NCBI RefSeq assembly: GCF_902806315.1
Contig: NZ_CADCWD010000051.1
Coordinates: 1 to 64,000 of the forward strand
DNA length: 64,000 nucleotides
Source of the DNA: an uncultured Sphingosinicella sp.
GTDB taxonomy: Bacteria; Pseudomonadota; Alphaproteobacteria; Sphingomonadales; Sphingomonadaceae
Direction of reading: 5' to 3'
Made by a program: the position numbers and the translations under genes. The first letter of the stretch is position 1; the number at the start of each line of letters is the position of its first letter. Below are positions 43,323-53,054 of this stretch, piece after piece. The notes under the pieces are model-generated. The model searched no databases. It worked only from the letters and a program-made list of their open reading frames with translations, and had not been told where the DNA came from.

Positions 43323-44875
43323 GCGGGCTCTCCGAGCGAGGCAAGCACCGAAAGCAGGGCGGATGCCTTGCGCCTCGTCTCGTCGGCTTCGCTTTGAGGG
43401 TCGCTGTCATAGACCACGCCGGCGCCGGCGCGGACGTAGGCCATGCCGTCCTTGACCACGGCGGAGCGGATCACGACCCCGGTGTCCATCAGCCCGTCGC
43501 CCGTGATCCAGCCAATCGCGCCGCCATAAGGCCCGCGCTTGGTGATCTCGGTTTCGCGCAGGAGCTGGGTTGCCCGGATCTTCGGCGCGCCGCTCAGCGT
43601 CCCGACGTTCAGGCAGGCCTGAAGCGCGTGCATCGCGTCGAGGCCGATGCGCAGGACGCCCGTGACGGACGAGACCAGATGCATCACGCGGGCGTAGCGC
43701 TCAACGCTCATCAGCCTGGCGACCCGCCGCGTGCCCGGGATCGCGATCCGGGCGACGTCGTTCCTGGCAAGGTCGACAAGCATCATATGCTCCGCGAGCT
43801 CCTTCTGGTCGAGGCGGAGGTCGGCCTCCTGCCGGTCGTCCTCGTCCTGGCTTGCGCCTCTCGGGCGGGTGCCGGCGATCGGCTTCACTTCAACCGCCTT
43901 CCACCTGTCCTCGCGGAAGACGCGCACGGACGTTTCGGGCGACGCGCCGAAAAGAGTGTGGGCGGGAGCGGAAACGAAGAACTGATAGGGACTGGGATCG
44001 GTCTGGCGGATGCGCGCAAAGGCGCCGAGCGGATCGGCGCAGCGCGTCCTGAAGGTGCGCGAGGGGACGATCTGATAGACCTCGCCCTTGGCGATCTCCT
44101 CGCGAAGGCGGGCCACCACTGCTCCAAAGGCGTCGTCGTCGAGATCCACCTCGATCCGGCGGTCGTTCACGAGAAGCTCGGGCTGCGCAGCCGGCTGGAG
44201 CGCGCTCGAAGTGCAGCGCGCTTCCAGGTCGCGGAGGCGTTCGGCGGCGCTGAAGAAGGAGCGCTCCGCCTCGGCAGGATCGTCGGAGCCGAATGCGGTG
44301 CAAACCAGGCGCGCCGTCGCTCCGGGCCCGATCACGACCAGAGATTCGGCGAGCCAGAAGATGTGATCCGGGAAGTCGAGCGGGTCTTCGCGATTGTCCG
44401 GCAAGTCTTCGAACAAATCGACCTGATCGAACGCAACCACGCCGAGCAGAGCGACCGTGAATGGCTCTTCTTCGGACCGGGAGTTGAAGGAGATGATCGC
44501 CCTGAGGGCGTCGAGCGGGGAGGGGGCCAGCAACCTGGCTTCGGCGTCGTCCCCGTGCGGGGCCGGGAAGCGGAGCATGAGCGTGTCGCGGTCGCTCGAT
44601 ACCACCCGCTCGGCAAGGCGCGCGCCGACAGTCTCGAGCACACGCTGGCCTCCGGCGGAGAGAGCGAAAAGCGTCACCTCCTGGCGCCGGCATTCGATGC
44701 GCACGGCCGCGCGGTCCAGCAGCAAGGCCGAACCCGGATTGCGCTCCAGGAGCAGCGTATCCTTCCTCCCGCCCCGCTCGGTGAGCGCGGAGTAGAGCGC
44801 GAGCGGCTCGAGCTTGTCGGGAAGAGAGCGTTGAAGCACGACCGCTTCTCCCGCCCCCAGTTTGACCGAGATCAT
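43319..44875 (-). CDS. trpE: Anthranilate synthase component I
   Basis: EIAKGEVYQIVPSRTF..PSPYQFFVSAPAHTLFGASPETSV..PIAGTRPRG..DEDDRQEADLRLDQKELAEHMMLVDLARNDVARI. Confidence 0.92.
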   Translation of the reverse strand: MISVKLGAGEAVVLQRSLPDKLEPLALYSALTERGGRKDTLLLERNPGSALLLDRAAVRIECRRQEVTLFALSAGGQRVLETVGARLAERVVSSDRDTLMLRFPAPHGDDAEARLLAPSPLDALRAIISFNSRSEEEPFTVALLGVVAFDQVDLFEDLPDNREDPLDFPDHIFWLAESLVVIGPGATARLVCTAFGSDDPAEAERSFFSAAERLRDLEARCTSSALQPAAQPELLVNDRRIEVDLDDDAFGAVVARLREEIAKGEVYQIVPSRTFRTRCADPLGAFARIRQTDPSPYQFFVSAPAHTLFGASPETSVRVFREDRWKAVEVKPIAGTRPRGASQDEDDRQEADLRLDQKELAEHMMLVDLARNDVARIAIPGTRRVARLMSVERYARVMHLVSSVTGVLRIGLDAMHALQACLNVGTLSGAPKIRATQLLRETEITKRGPYGGAIGWITGDGLMDTGVVIRSAVVKDGMAYVRAGAGVVYDSDPQSEADETRRKASALLSVLASLGEPA

Positions 44876-45888
44876 CCGAGCTGCCTGCCGACAGCCTCGA
44901 CGACCGGCCGCAGCCTGCCCATCAGGGTCCCGAATTCGCCCGGGAAGAGGGATTGCGCACCGTCGGAGAGCGCGGCCGGCGGGTTCTCGTGCACCTCCAC
45001 CATCAACCCGTCGGCACCGCATGCGGCGGCGGCCAGAGCCATCGGTATGACGAGGTCGCGAATGCCGGTGCCGTGCGACGGGTCGACAATGACGGGCAGG
45101 TGCGAGCGCTGCTTGATGTAGGGGATCGCGTTGAGATCGAGCGTGTTGCGGGTCGCGGTCTCGAAGGTGCGGATGCCGCGCTCGCACAGCACCACCTGGT
45201 CGTTGCCACCGGCCAGCACATATTCGGCGGCCAGCAGGAACTCCTCGATGCGCGCGTTCATGCCGCGCTTCAGCACCACCGGCTTGCCGGCTTTCCCGAC
45301 GGCGCGCAGGAGCGCGAAATTCTGCATGTTGCGGGCGCCGATCTGGAGCGCGTCCGCATATTCGCAGACGGCGTCGAGATCGGCCGTGTCCATGACTTCG
45401 GTGACGACCGGCAGCCCCAGCTCGTCGCCCACTTCGCGCAGGATCTTGAGGCCGGAAGGACCGTGGCCGTTAAAGCCATAAGGGCTGGTGCGTGGCTTGT
45501 AGGCGCCGGCGCGCAGCGCCGAGGCGCCCGCTTCCTTGGCTGCGACCGCGCTGTTGCGCATCTGCTCGTGCGTCTCGACCGCGCACGGGCCGGCGATGAC
45601 TTTGAAGGCCGTGCCGCCGATCGCCATCTTGCCGATCCGCACGATCGTGTCGTGGGGGTGGGTTTCCCGGCTGACCAGCTTGTACGGCGCGAGGATCGGC
45701 TTCACCGACTCGACGTGCGGATGCCCGTCGAGCTGGAGTTCGGCGAGGATGCGTTCGTCGCCGAGCGCGCCGATCACGACGCGTTCCGTGCCCGGCATGT
45801 GGAGCGGGGTGAGGCCGGAGCCGGAGATCCGGTCCAGAATCTGGGCCGCGGCTTCGGGAGGGGCTTCGGGCTTGAGAACGATGATCAT
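44872..45888 (-). CDS. aroF: DAHP synthase, type I with N-terminal ferredoxin-like regulatory domain (Thermotoga-type)
   Basis: MIIVLKPEAPPEAAAQILDRI.. plus FKVIAGPCAVETHEQM..GAYKPRTSPYGFNGHG..PVIVDPSHGTGIRDLV. Confidence 0.9.
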   Translation of the reverse strand: MIIVLKPEAPPEAAAQILDRISGSGLTPLHMPGTERVVIGALGDERILAELQLDGHPHVESVKPILAPYKLVSRETHPHDTIVRIGKMAIGGTAFKVIAGPCAVETHEQMRNSAVAAKEAGASALRAGAYKPRTSPYGFNGHGPSGLKILREVGDELGLPVVTEVMDTADLDAVCEYADALQIGARNMQNFALLRAVGKAGKPVVLKRGMNARIEEFLLAAEYVLAGGNDQVVLCERGIRTFETATRNTLDLNAIPYIKQRSHLPVIVDPSHGTGIRDLVIPMALAAAACGADGLMVEVHENPPAALSDGAQSLFPGEFGTLMGRLRPVVEAVGRQLG

Positions 45889-45913
45889 GTGGAGCTCCGC
45901 TGGTTCGAAGAAT

Positions 45914-45939
45914 AAAAAAAAGCCCGCCGGAGGCGGGCT
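45914..45939 (-). terminator. Attenuator terminator upstream of aroF-trpE-trpG
   Basis: Minus strand AGCCCGCC-TCC-GGCGGGCT-TTTTTTT: 8-bp stem, 3-nt loop, T tract. Confidence 0.9.
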
Positions 45940-45983
45940 GGTGAGGAATGCTATGACCTCTCGTCTGAGAGGCGGATCATCCG

Positions 45984-46106
45984 CTACGGCGCGCCATCGG
46001 CATCTGGAACGAGCCAGCGCCACCAGACGTGCGAAGACCGCGCGCCGAGGACGGCGAGAGCCGCTTCGGCAGAAAGGCGCGGGTTCACGATGTGCATGAG
46101 CCGCAT
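45984..46106 (-). CDS. trpL: trp leader peptide (40 aa; possibly starting at the second ATG, 46097)
   Basis: MRLMHIVNPRLSAEAALAVLGARSSHVWWRWLVPDADGAP*; TGG TGG CGC TGG at 46014-46025; followed by hairpins and a terminator before aroF. Confidence 0.8.
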   Translation of the reverse strand: MRLMHIVNPRLSAEAALAVLGARSSHVWWRWLVPDADGAP

Positions 46107-46107
46107 G

Positions 46108-46950
46108 TTACCCGACCGGGGCCGCATCGCGCAAGAGCCGTATCAACTCGTAATCCTGTTCGGGCGCCTGATGCCCGAAGAAGAGCCGAAATGCGGTGCG
46201 CGCCTGGCGGATGAGCATGTCGAGCCCACCAATGGCGATGCCCCCCGCGGCGCGGCCGGTTTTGAGAAAGTCCGTGTCATTGGGTTGGTAGACCATGTCG
46301 AACAGGGCCGCTCCTGCCGCGTGCCGGCCGACCGCCTCCAGCAGATCCGGCGGCATCGGTGCGCCGCCGGCCATTCCCAATGGGCTCGCATTGACGATTA
46401 GCCGAGCGCCATCCAGCGCGAGATCGGCTTCGGTTTGATGGCGGACTTTGATCCTGTCGGGCGCGGCTTCCACAAGCGCTGCGGCCTTCGGCGGGCTGCG
46501 CACCAGCAGGACGATGGCCTGTGCTCCTGCGCCTATGAAATAGTCGAGAGCGGCCCGCGCCGCGCCGCCCGCACCGACCACTGCTATTTTCGCGCCGTCC
46601 AGCGGCACATGGGCAAGGGCATGCGCGATCCCCTCCACGTCCGTGTTGCAACCCACCAGCTCTTGCCCGGAGCGGTAGACGCAGTTCACAGCCCCGATGC
46701 GGAGGGCAGCTCCCTCCACTGTCGGGAGCAACTGCATCACTTTTTCCTTGTGGGGAAGAGTGACGCTGCAGCCCCGCCAGTCGGGATCGCTGGCCCGGTC
46801 CGAAAGGTAATCCGCCAGGCCCGGCTGCGGCACCTGCCTGGCGGCAAAACGGCCGGCAATGCCGCAGGTGCGCAGCCAGTGATTGTGGATGAGCGGGGAC
46901 TTGGACTGGGCGATGGGGTCCCCGATCACCTCGGCATAAGGCGTGGCCAT
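46108..46950 (-). CDS. aroE: Shikimate dehydrogenase
   Basis: YAEVIGDPIAQSKSPLIHNHWL..GCSVTLPHKEKVM..GAVNCV..VVGAGGAARAALDY. Confidence 0.93.
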   Translation of the reverse strand: MATPYAEVIGDPIAQSKSPLIHNHWLRTCGIAGRFAARQVPQPGLADYLSDRASDPDWRGCSVTLPHKEKVMQLLPTVEGAALRIGAVNCVYRSGQELVGCNTDVEGIAHALAHVPLDGAKIAVVGAGGAARAALDYFIGAGAQAIVLLVRSPPKAAALVEAAPDRIKVRHQTEADLALDGARLIVNASPLGMAGGAPMPPDLLEAVGRHAAGAALFDMVYQPNDTDFLKTGRAAGGIAIGGLDMLIRQARTAFRLFFGHQAPEQDYELIRLLRDAAPVG

Positions 46951-46951
46951 C

Positions 46952-48043
46952 CTAAGAATGCCGGTCGAGAAAGCGTTCGACCTCTTCGCTGTCGACATCC
47001 TTCTCGACGAAGGCGCCGCCGATGCCGCGCGCGAGGATCAGGGTGAGCCGGCCTTGTTCGACCTTCTTGTCCCGCAGCATGTGCCGCAGGAGCGTCGCGC
47101 CCGAGCGCTCCAGCCCGATCTCGCTCAGGCTCACCGGCAGGCCGACGGCTGAAAGGTGGCTCTGCACCCGCGCCGCGTCGGCGGCCGGACACAAGCCCTT
47201 TTTAACGGAAAAATCGAACGCGAGCACCATCCCGACCGCGACCGCCTCGCCGTGGAGCAGGCGCTCGCCATATCGCGTCTCCGCTTCGAGCGCGTGAGCG
47301 AAGGTGTGGCCGAGATTGAGCAGCGCGCGCCGGCCGGACGTCTCGCGCTCGTCCTCGGCAACGATCCTCGCCTTGCTGGCGACGCTGGTGGCGATCGCGT
47401 CATGGCTGGCCTCTGGGTCGCCGCTGAGCAGTCGCGCACCTTCCGCTTCGAGCCAGTCGAAGAAGGGGGCATCGTCGATCAGCCCGTATTTGAGGACTTC
47501 GGCATAGCCGGCGCGAAGCTCGCGCGGATCGAGGGTGCCGAGCAGGGCCGGATCGATCAGCACCAGCGAGGGCTGGTGAAACGCGCCGACGAGGTTCTTG
47601 CCGGCGGCGGCGTTGATGCCCGTCTTGCCGCCCACCGAGCTGTCGACCTGGGCGAGGAGGGTGGTCGGGATCTGCACGAACCCGCAGCCCCGATTGACGA
47701 TCGCCGCCGCAAATCCGGCGAGGTCTCCAATCACCCCGCCGCCGAAGGCAAGGACGTGATCGCTCCGTTCGATTCCTTGGGCCAGGAGGCGCTCGACGAC
47801 GGAGCTCAACATGCTCCAGCTCTTGCTCGCCTCGCCCGGCGGAACGAGCACCGGCAGCAGCGCGGTCGGACGGGCCGCCTCGACCAGGCGCTCTCCGTGC
47901 AGGCTCCAGACGCGCTCGTCGCTGACGACGATCAGGCGCTTGCCGCGTGCAAAGGGCTGGAGCAGCGCGCCGGCGCGATCGAGGAGCCCGTCTTCGATCA
48001 GCACCGGATAGCTGCGCGAGCCGAGGTCGACGTTGATCTTCAT
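46952..48043 (-). CDS. aroB: 3-dehydroquinate synthase
   Basis: [58 protein letters not shown]. Confidence 0.94.
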   Translation of the reverse strand: MKINVDLGSRSYPVLIEDGLLDRAGALLQPFARGKRLIVVSDERVWSLHGERLVEAARPTALLPVLVPPGEASKSWSMLSSVVERLLAQGIERSDHVLAFGGGVIGDLAGFAAAIVNRGCGFVQIPTTLLAQVDSSVGGKTGINAAAGKNLVGAFHQPSLVLIDPALLGTLDPRELRAGYAEVLKYGLIDDAPFFDWLEAEGARLLSGDPEASHDAIATSVASKARIVAEDERETSGRRALLNLGHTFAHALEAETRYGERLLHGEAVAVGMVLAFDFSVKKGLCPAADAARVQSHLSAVGLPVSLSEIGLERSGATLLRHMLRDKKVEQGRLTLILARGIGGAFVEKDVDSEEVERFLDRHS

Positions 48044-49110
48044 CCGCACTGCGCCCTGTGCAGCAGCTTGTGGTCGGCAAGAACGAGCGCCACCATCGCT
48101 TCCACCACCGGCGCGGCCCTGATGCCGACGCACGGGTCGTGCCGCCCCTCGGTCGCGATCTCGATCTCGTCGCCCGAGGCATCGATGGTCGGGAGCGGCT
48201 GACGGATCGAAGGCGTCGGCTTCAGCGCGGCGCGAACCACGATCGGCGCCCCCGTCGAAATGCCGCCCGCAATCCCTCCCGCATGGTTCGACAGAAAGCG
48301 GGGCTGTCCGTCCGGTCCCATGCGCATGCCGTCCGCATTCTCCTCGCCTCGCAGGCGCGCGGCGGCGAACCCGCTGCCGATCTCCACGCCCTTGACGGCA
48401 TTGATCGACATGAGCGCAGCGGCCAGATCGGCGTCCAGCTTCGCATAAACGGGCGCGCCCCAGCCGACGGGAACGCCCGTGGCGATGCATTCGACCACGG
48501 CCCCGAGCGAGGATCCATCCTTCCGAGCAGCGTCGAGCGCGATGGCCCAGCGCTCCGCGGCTGCGGCGTCGGGGCAGAAGAAGGGGTTCTGCTCGATTTG
48601 TGCTTCGTCGAACGCGCTGCGGTCGACGGCATCCCCGCCAAGCTCGACCAGATAAGCCCGGATCGACACTTCCGGGATGATCTTGCGTGCAACCGCCCCG
48701 GCCGCGACCCGGGAGGCGGTTTCCCGCGCCGAGCTCCGACCGCCGCCGCGCCAGTCGCGGATGCCATATTTGGCCTCGTACGTGTAATCGGCGTGCCCTG
48801 GCCGGTAGGCACCGGCGACCTCGGCATAATCCTTCGGCCGCTGGTCCACATTCTCGATCATCAGGCTGATCGGCGTTCCGGTCGTGCGGCCCTGGAACGT
48901 GCCGGACAAGATCCGCACCATGTCGGGCTCGCGCCGCTGGGTCGTGAAGCGGGAGGCGCCTGGGCGTCTCCGGTCGAGCCAAGGCTGGATGTCGTCCTCC
49001 GACAGCGCAAGGCCCGGAACGCAGCCGTCGACCACGGCACCGATCGCCGGCCCATGGCTTTCGCCCCAGGTGCTGAAGCGCAGCATGCGTCCGAACGTGT
49101 TGAAGCTCAT
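48040..49110 (-). CDS. aroC: Chorismate synthase
   Basis: [73 protein letters not shown]. Confidence 0.95.
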   Translation of the reverse strand: MSFNTFGRMLRFSTWGESHGPAIGAVVDGCVPGLALSEDDIQPWLDRRRPGASRFTTQRREPDMVRILSGTFQGRTTGTPISLMIENVDQRPKDYAEVAGAYRPGHADYTYEAKYGIRDWRGGGRSSARETASRVAAGAVARKIIPEVSIRAYLVELGGDAVDRSAFDEAQIEQNPFFCPDAAAAERWAIALDAARKDGSSLGAVVECIATGVPVGWGAPVYAKLDADLAAALMSINAVKGVEIGSGFAAARLRGEENADGMRMGPDGQPRFLSNHAGGIAGGISTGAPIVVRAALKPTPSIRQPLPTIDASGDEIEIATEGRHDPCVGIRAAPVVEAMVALVLADHKLLHRAQCG

Positions 49111-50276
49111 CCGCTTGCCTGCGACCGGCAACCCTCGAGCGCCTGGCTCAAGTCGGCGATGAGATCGTCCGCATCTTCCAGTCCCACCGATACGCGGAGC
49201 AGGTCCGGGTGAATGCCCGCCTTCGCCTGCGCTTCGGGCGGCATGCCCCGGTGGGTCATGGTCGCGGGCTTGCAGATGAGCGTCGCGAACCCGCCGAGGG
49301 AGGAGGCGAGGCTGATCAGGCGGAGCCGTGACAGGAACCCGGCCACCGCGTCGGCATCCTTGAGGCGGAAGCTGATCATGAAACCGGGGCCGCTTTGCTG
49401 GCGTGCGGCAAGCGCATAGTCGGGATGTGAGGGGAGGCCGGGGTAATTGACCTGGAGCACCTCCGCGCGCTCGTCCAGCCAGGCTGCGATGCGGGCGGCG
49501 CTCGCCTCCAGCCGGTCGATACGCAGCGGCAGGGTGCGCAGGCCCCGCAGCGTCTGCCAGGCATCCTGTGCCGACCCGTTCAGTCCGGCCGCGTTCGACC
49601 ACCAGCGCAGCCGCTCCACAAGCTCCTCTTCGCGGGCGAGCAGGGCGCCCCCGAACAGATCGGCATGTCCGTTCAATGCTTTGGTGGTCGAATGCATGAC
49701 GAGGTCGCAACCAAGATCGAGCGGCTTTTGCCGGCACGGCGTCGGCAGCGTGTTGTCGGCGACGACGAGCGCGCCCGCCGCCCGCGCCGCGCTCGCGCGC
49801 TTGGCGATATCGGTGATCCGCAGCAGCGGATTGCTCGGCGTCTCCAGCCAGACCATCGCAGGCGTCTCCGCGAGGGCGGCGTCGAACGCCGCATCGTCCA
49901 GCATGTCGACGAAGTGCGCCCGGAGCTTGCCCTGCTCCTCCAGCCCGGCGATGAGGCGGTAGGTGCCGCCGTAGCAATCCTGCGGCGCGACCACCAAAGC
50001 TCCGGCGGGAAGCAGCAGCAGCGCGAGCAAAGCGGCCGACTGCCCGCTATTGGTGACCACGCCCCCGGCCGCGCCCTCCAGCTCGCACAGCGCCTCGCAG
50101 AGCAGGTCGCGATTGGGGCTGACGGTACGCGCATAGTCGTAGGTCGGCTTCGTGTCCGCATCGTCCCAGCGGAAGGTGTCGGACGCCCACAGCGGAGGCA
50201 CGATGCCGGCGTAAGCGGGATCGGCGTCCGGACGAGCGGCGGCGACGATGGTCGTGGGCTTGCGAGGCGCCTGCAT
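49107..50276 (-). CDS. metB: Cystathionine gamma-synthase / trans-sulfuration PLP enzyme
   Basis: [78 protein letters not shown]. Confidence 0.88.
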   Translation of the reverse strand: MQAPRKPTTIVAAARPDADPAYAGIVPPLWASDTFRWDDADTKPTYDYARTVSPNRDLLCEALCELEGAAGGVVTNSGQSAALLALLLLPAGALVVAPQDCYGGTYRLIAGLEEQGKLRAHFVDMLDDAAFDAALAETPAMVWLETPSNPLLRITDIAKRASAARAAGALVVADNTLPTPCRQKPLDLGCDLVMHSTTKALNGHADLFGGALLAREEELVERLRWWSNAAGLNGSAQDAWQTLRGLRTLPLRIDRLEASAARIAAWLDERAEVLQVNYPGLPSHPDYALAARQQSGPGFMISFRLKDADAVAGFLSRLRLISLASSLGGFATLICKPATMTHRGMPPEAQAKAGIHPDLLRVSVGLEDADDLIADLSQALEGCRSQASG

Positions 50277-51220
50277 CAGCGCCCCAGGAACGCCTGGACC
50301 AGGCTGCCGACAGCCGCGGCTTCCTTCAGGAACATGTCGTGGCCGTAAAGGCAGTCGCGCATGTGCAGCTCCGCTTTCGCGCCCAGCGCCTGGGCGAGGC
50401 TCTGCATCTGGCACGCCGGCACGATCTGGTCACTGGTCGCTCCGATCAAAAGCGTCGGCGCCTCGATCTTTTGCGGGTCCACCGAATGGCGATCGATCGA
50501 AGCCGAGAGGCTGAGGAACCGCTCGGGCGACATCACCGCCTGGAATGCTTGTCCACGTGCCTTGAGGTAACCGCCGGCGTCGGAGGAGGAGAGGGGGTCG
50601 TCGCTGCTCAGCCCTCCCCGGAAACGCTCCGCGAACTCGGCCGTCGTTCGGTAGCTCAGCACGGCCAGGCCGCGCGCAATCGAAAGAGCTTCGCGGCCGT
50701 CGCCAAGTCGCAGGCCAAGCCCGACGACCCGCCGCTGCAGCTCCCGAATGGCACTCGCCGCCGGATGCGGCTCCGCGCCCGCAGAAATGATTGCCAGCTT
50801 GCCCACGCGCGACGGAAAATGCCGCGCGAAACTGAGCGCCACCATGCCTCCGTAGGAAGCACCGACGATCGCGTCGAACCGCTCTCTTCCGACCTGATCG
50901 AGAGCCGCCGCCAGCACATGGGCCTGATCCGCGGTCGAAGGCGCGCAGCGGCCGCTCGCGTCGGCGGCGAAGTCGAGCCCGAGCACAAGGTGCCTCTCAG
51001 GCTCGACCGCGCAGCCTTTGCCGACCATGCCCGGCCACCAGCCCGGCCCGCCGGTGGGACCCGAGCAGACGAAGCGATTGCCCGAGATGCCGCCCAGGAC
51101 GGCGATCAGCGGACCATCGGGGTTGCCCGCCAAGCTGGCGGTCGTCACCGCGCCGAAACGCTGCAATGCCAGCGGCAGCGCCACTTCGAAGTCGCTGGAA
51201 CCCAGACCCAAGCCTAACAT
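50276..51220 (-). CDS. metX: Homoserine O-acyltransferase-like alpha/beta hydrolase
   Basis: GPLIAVLGGISGNRFVC..IVGASYGGMVALSFARHFP..APTLLIGATSDQIVP; next to metB. Confidence 0.8.
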   Translation of the reverse strand: MLGLGLGSSDFEVALPLALQRFGAVTTASLAGNPDGPLIAVLGGISGNRFVCSGPTGGPGWWPGMVGKGCAVEPERHLVLGLDFAADASGRCAPSTADQAHVLAAALDQVGRERFDAIVGASYGGMVALSFARHFPSRVGKLAIISAGAEPHPAASAIRELQRRVVGLGLRLGDGREALSIARGLAVLSYRTTAEFAERFRGGLSSDDPLSSSDAGGYLKARGQAFQAVMSPERFLSLSASIDRHSVDPQKIEAPTLLIGATSDQIVPACQMQSLAQALGAKAELHMRDCLYGHDMFLKEAAAVGSLVQAFLGR

Positions 51221-51747
51221 TCGCGTCCACCCAGTATCGCGAACAATGTCGCGTTCTCCGGATCGTCATGCACGTTACGGAGCAATATCTCCAACCCATA
51301 GGCCTTGGCCGCGGCTTCCGACGCGAGCACCGCCTCGGTGGGATCCTTCAGGCCCGCAGCCGCGACCGCCGTGCTCGAAGAGTGCCGGGTGGCGAGGCCC
51401 AGGCGCTCCACGGCCCGGCGACACTGTTTCAGCGCCATCGGATGACTGGCCACGCTGGTCAGCCGCTCGACACTCGCGCCCGGCAGGCCGAGAAGATGCA
51501 TCCTGATCGGCATCGAATGTTCACCTACGACCCGGACGGAGGTCTCGTCCAGCAAGGCTCGGACCCCGGGGACCGGCCCCGCCGCGACATTCTCCAGCGG
51601 AAGCACCCCGCGGTCCGCACGCTTGTCCACGACCGCTTCGACCACCGCCTCAAAGCTCGGCTCGGCGACAGGCTCATGGTCGGGGAGGAAGGCGAGGCAG
51701 GCCTCGTGCGAAAAGGCGCCGGGCAGCCCCTGATAGGCGACCCTCAC
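51214..51747 (-). CDS. pheA: Prephenate dehydratase, catalytic domain only (no ACT domain)
   Basis: MRVAYQGLPGAFSHEACLAFLP..GVLPLENVAAGPV..SHPMALKQCRR..AAAKAYGLEILLRNVHDDPENATLFAILGGREC*. Confidence 0.88.
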   Translation of the reverse strand: MRVAYQGLPGAFSHEACLAFLPDHEPVAEPSFEAVVEAVVDKRADRGVLPLENVAAGPVPGVRALLDETSVRVVGEHSMPIRMHLLGLPGASVERLTSVASHPMALKQCRRAVERLGLATRHSSSTAVAAAGLKDPTEAVLASEAAAKAYGLEILLRNVHDDPENATLFAILGGREC

Positions 51748-53054
51748 TTTATGCTCGCGCCCATCGACCGCATCAGCTCCACGAAACCGGGGAAGCTCGT
51801 GCCGATCATGTCGGCGCTATCGACGGCAACTTGCTTTCGTGCGGCGAGCCCTAGGACGAGGAAGCTCATCGCAATCCGGTGATCGTCTTGCGCCCGGATG
51901 TCACCGCCCCCAGGGGGAGGGCCTCCGCGCCCCTCGACGATCAGCGTGTCGCCCTCTTGCCAGGCTTCGACGCCGCAGGCCTGGAGACCGGCAATCACGG
52001 CGGCCAGCCGGTCGCTCTCCTTCACCCGCAGTTCGTCAAGCCCATGCATCACGCTCCGGCCGCTTGCGCAGGCCGCCGCCACTGCGAGGATCGGATATTC
52101 GTCGATCATCGATGGCGCGCGCGACGCGGGCACTTCGACGCCCTTGAGCTGCGAGAAGCGCGCCGTCATGTCTGCGACCGGCTCGAAGCCGGTAATTCGC
52201 TGGTTCTCGGTGCGAAGCTCGGCTCCCATTTCGGCGAGGGTTGCGAACAGGCCTGTCCGCAACGGGTTCACGAGCACCGAACGAACCGTGACCTCCGATC
52301 CCGGCACAAGGAGAGCGGCGACGAGCGGAAAAGCGGCGGAGGAGGGGTCGCCTGGTATCTCGATCGAACGTCCCGTCAGCTCCCGCTTCGGTCCGAGCCG
52401 GACGGTGCCGTTCTCCCGCTCGACGTCGCAGCCGAAGACGCGGAGCATATTCTCCGTATGGTCCCGGCTCGCAGCCGGCTCCGTCACTTGCACCTCGCCC
52501 TCGGAGCGTAAGCCGGCGAGCAGCACCGCAGACTTCACCTGCGCGGAAGCCTTCGGGTTCGTGAAGCTGATCCCCCGAAGCTTTCCACCGCGCACTTCCA
52601 CGGGAAGCGTCTCGCCCTCGGCCTCGACACCCATTTCCCGTAGCGGCTTGAGCACCCGCTCCATCGGCCGGGAGCTGAGCGAGCGGTCGCCCACGAAGCG
52701 CGCCTTTAGCGGAAAGCCCGCCGCTGCGCCCATCAACAGACGGGCCGCGGTCCCCGAATTCCCGCATTCGATCGGCTGGCGCGGGCTCTTCCACTCGCGG
52801 CCGCGCACGCGCCAGCTGCCATGCGCGGCCCGGTCCACGTCGGCGCCGAACTGCCGGACGGCCGCCGCGGTGTGGAGCACGTCCTTCGCCTCCAGCAGAC
52901 CGCCGATCCACGTCTCGCCCGCCGCCATTGCACCTAGGATCAGCGCGCGGTGGGACATGGATTTGTCGCCGGGAACGAAGATGTCACCGCTCAGCGCTCC
53001 ATCCGCGCGGCTCTCCAGCCTCGCTCCCGTGCACGGGTTCGCATCGAGGCTCAT
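51744..53054 (-). CDS. aroA: 3-phosphoshikimate 1-carboxyvinyltransferase (EPSP synthase)
   Basis: GDIFVPGDKSMSHRALILGAMAAGET..ECGNSGTAARLLMGAAAG..ELRVKESDRLAAV..DDHRIAMSF. Confidence 0.95.
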   Translation of the reverse strand: MSLDANPCTGARLESRADGALSGDIFVPGDKSMSHRALILGAMAAGETWIGGLLEAKDVLHTAAAVRQFGADVDRAAHGSWRVRGREWKSPRQPIECGNSGTAARLLMGAAAGFPLKARFVGDRSLSSRPMERVLKPLREMGVEAEGETLPVEVRGGKLRGISFTNPKASAQVKSAVLLAGLRSEGEVQVTEPAASRDHTENMLRVFGCDVERENGTVRLGPKRELTGRSIEIPGDPSSAAFPLVAALLVPGSEVTVRSVLVNPLRTGLFATLAEMGAELRTENQRITGFEPVADMTARFSQLKGVEVPASRAPSMIDEYPILAVAAACASGRSVMHGLDELRVKESDRLAAVIAGLQACGVEAWQEGDTLIVEGRGGPPPGGGDIRAQDDHRIAMSFLVLGLAARKQVAVDSADMIGTSFPGFVELMRSMGASIK

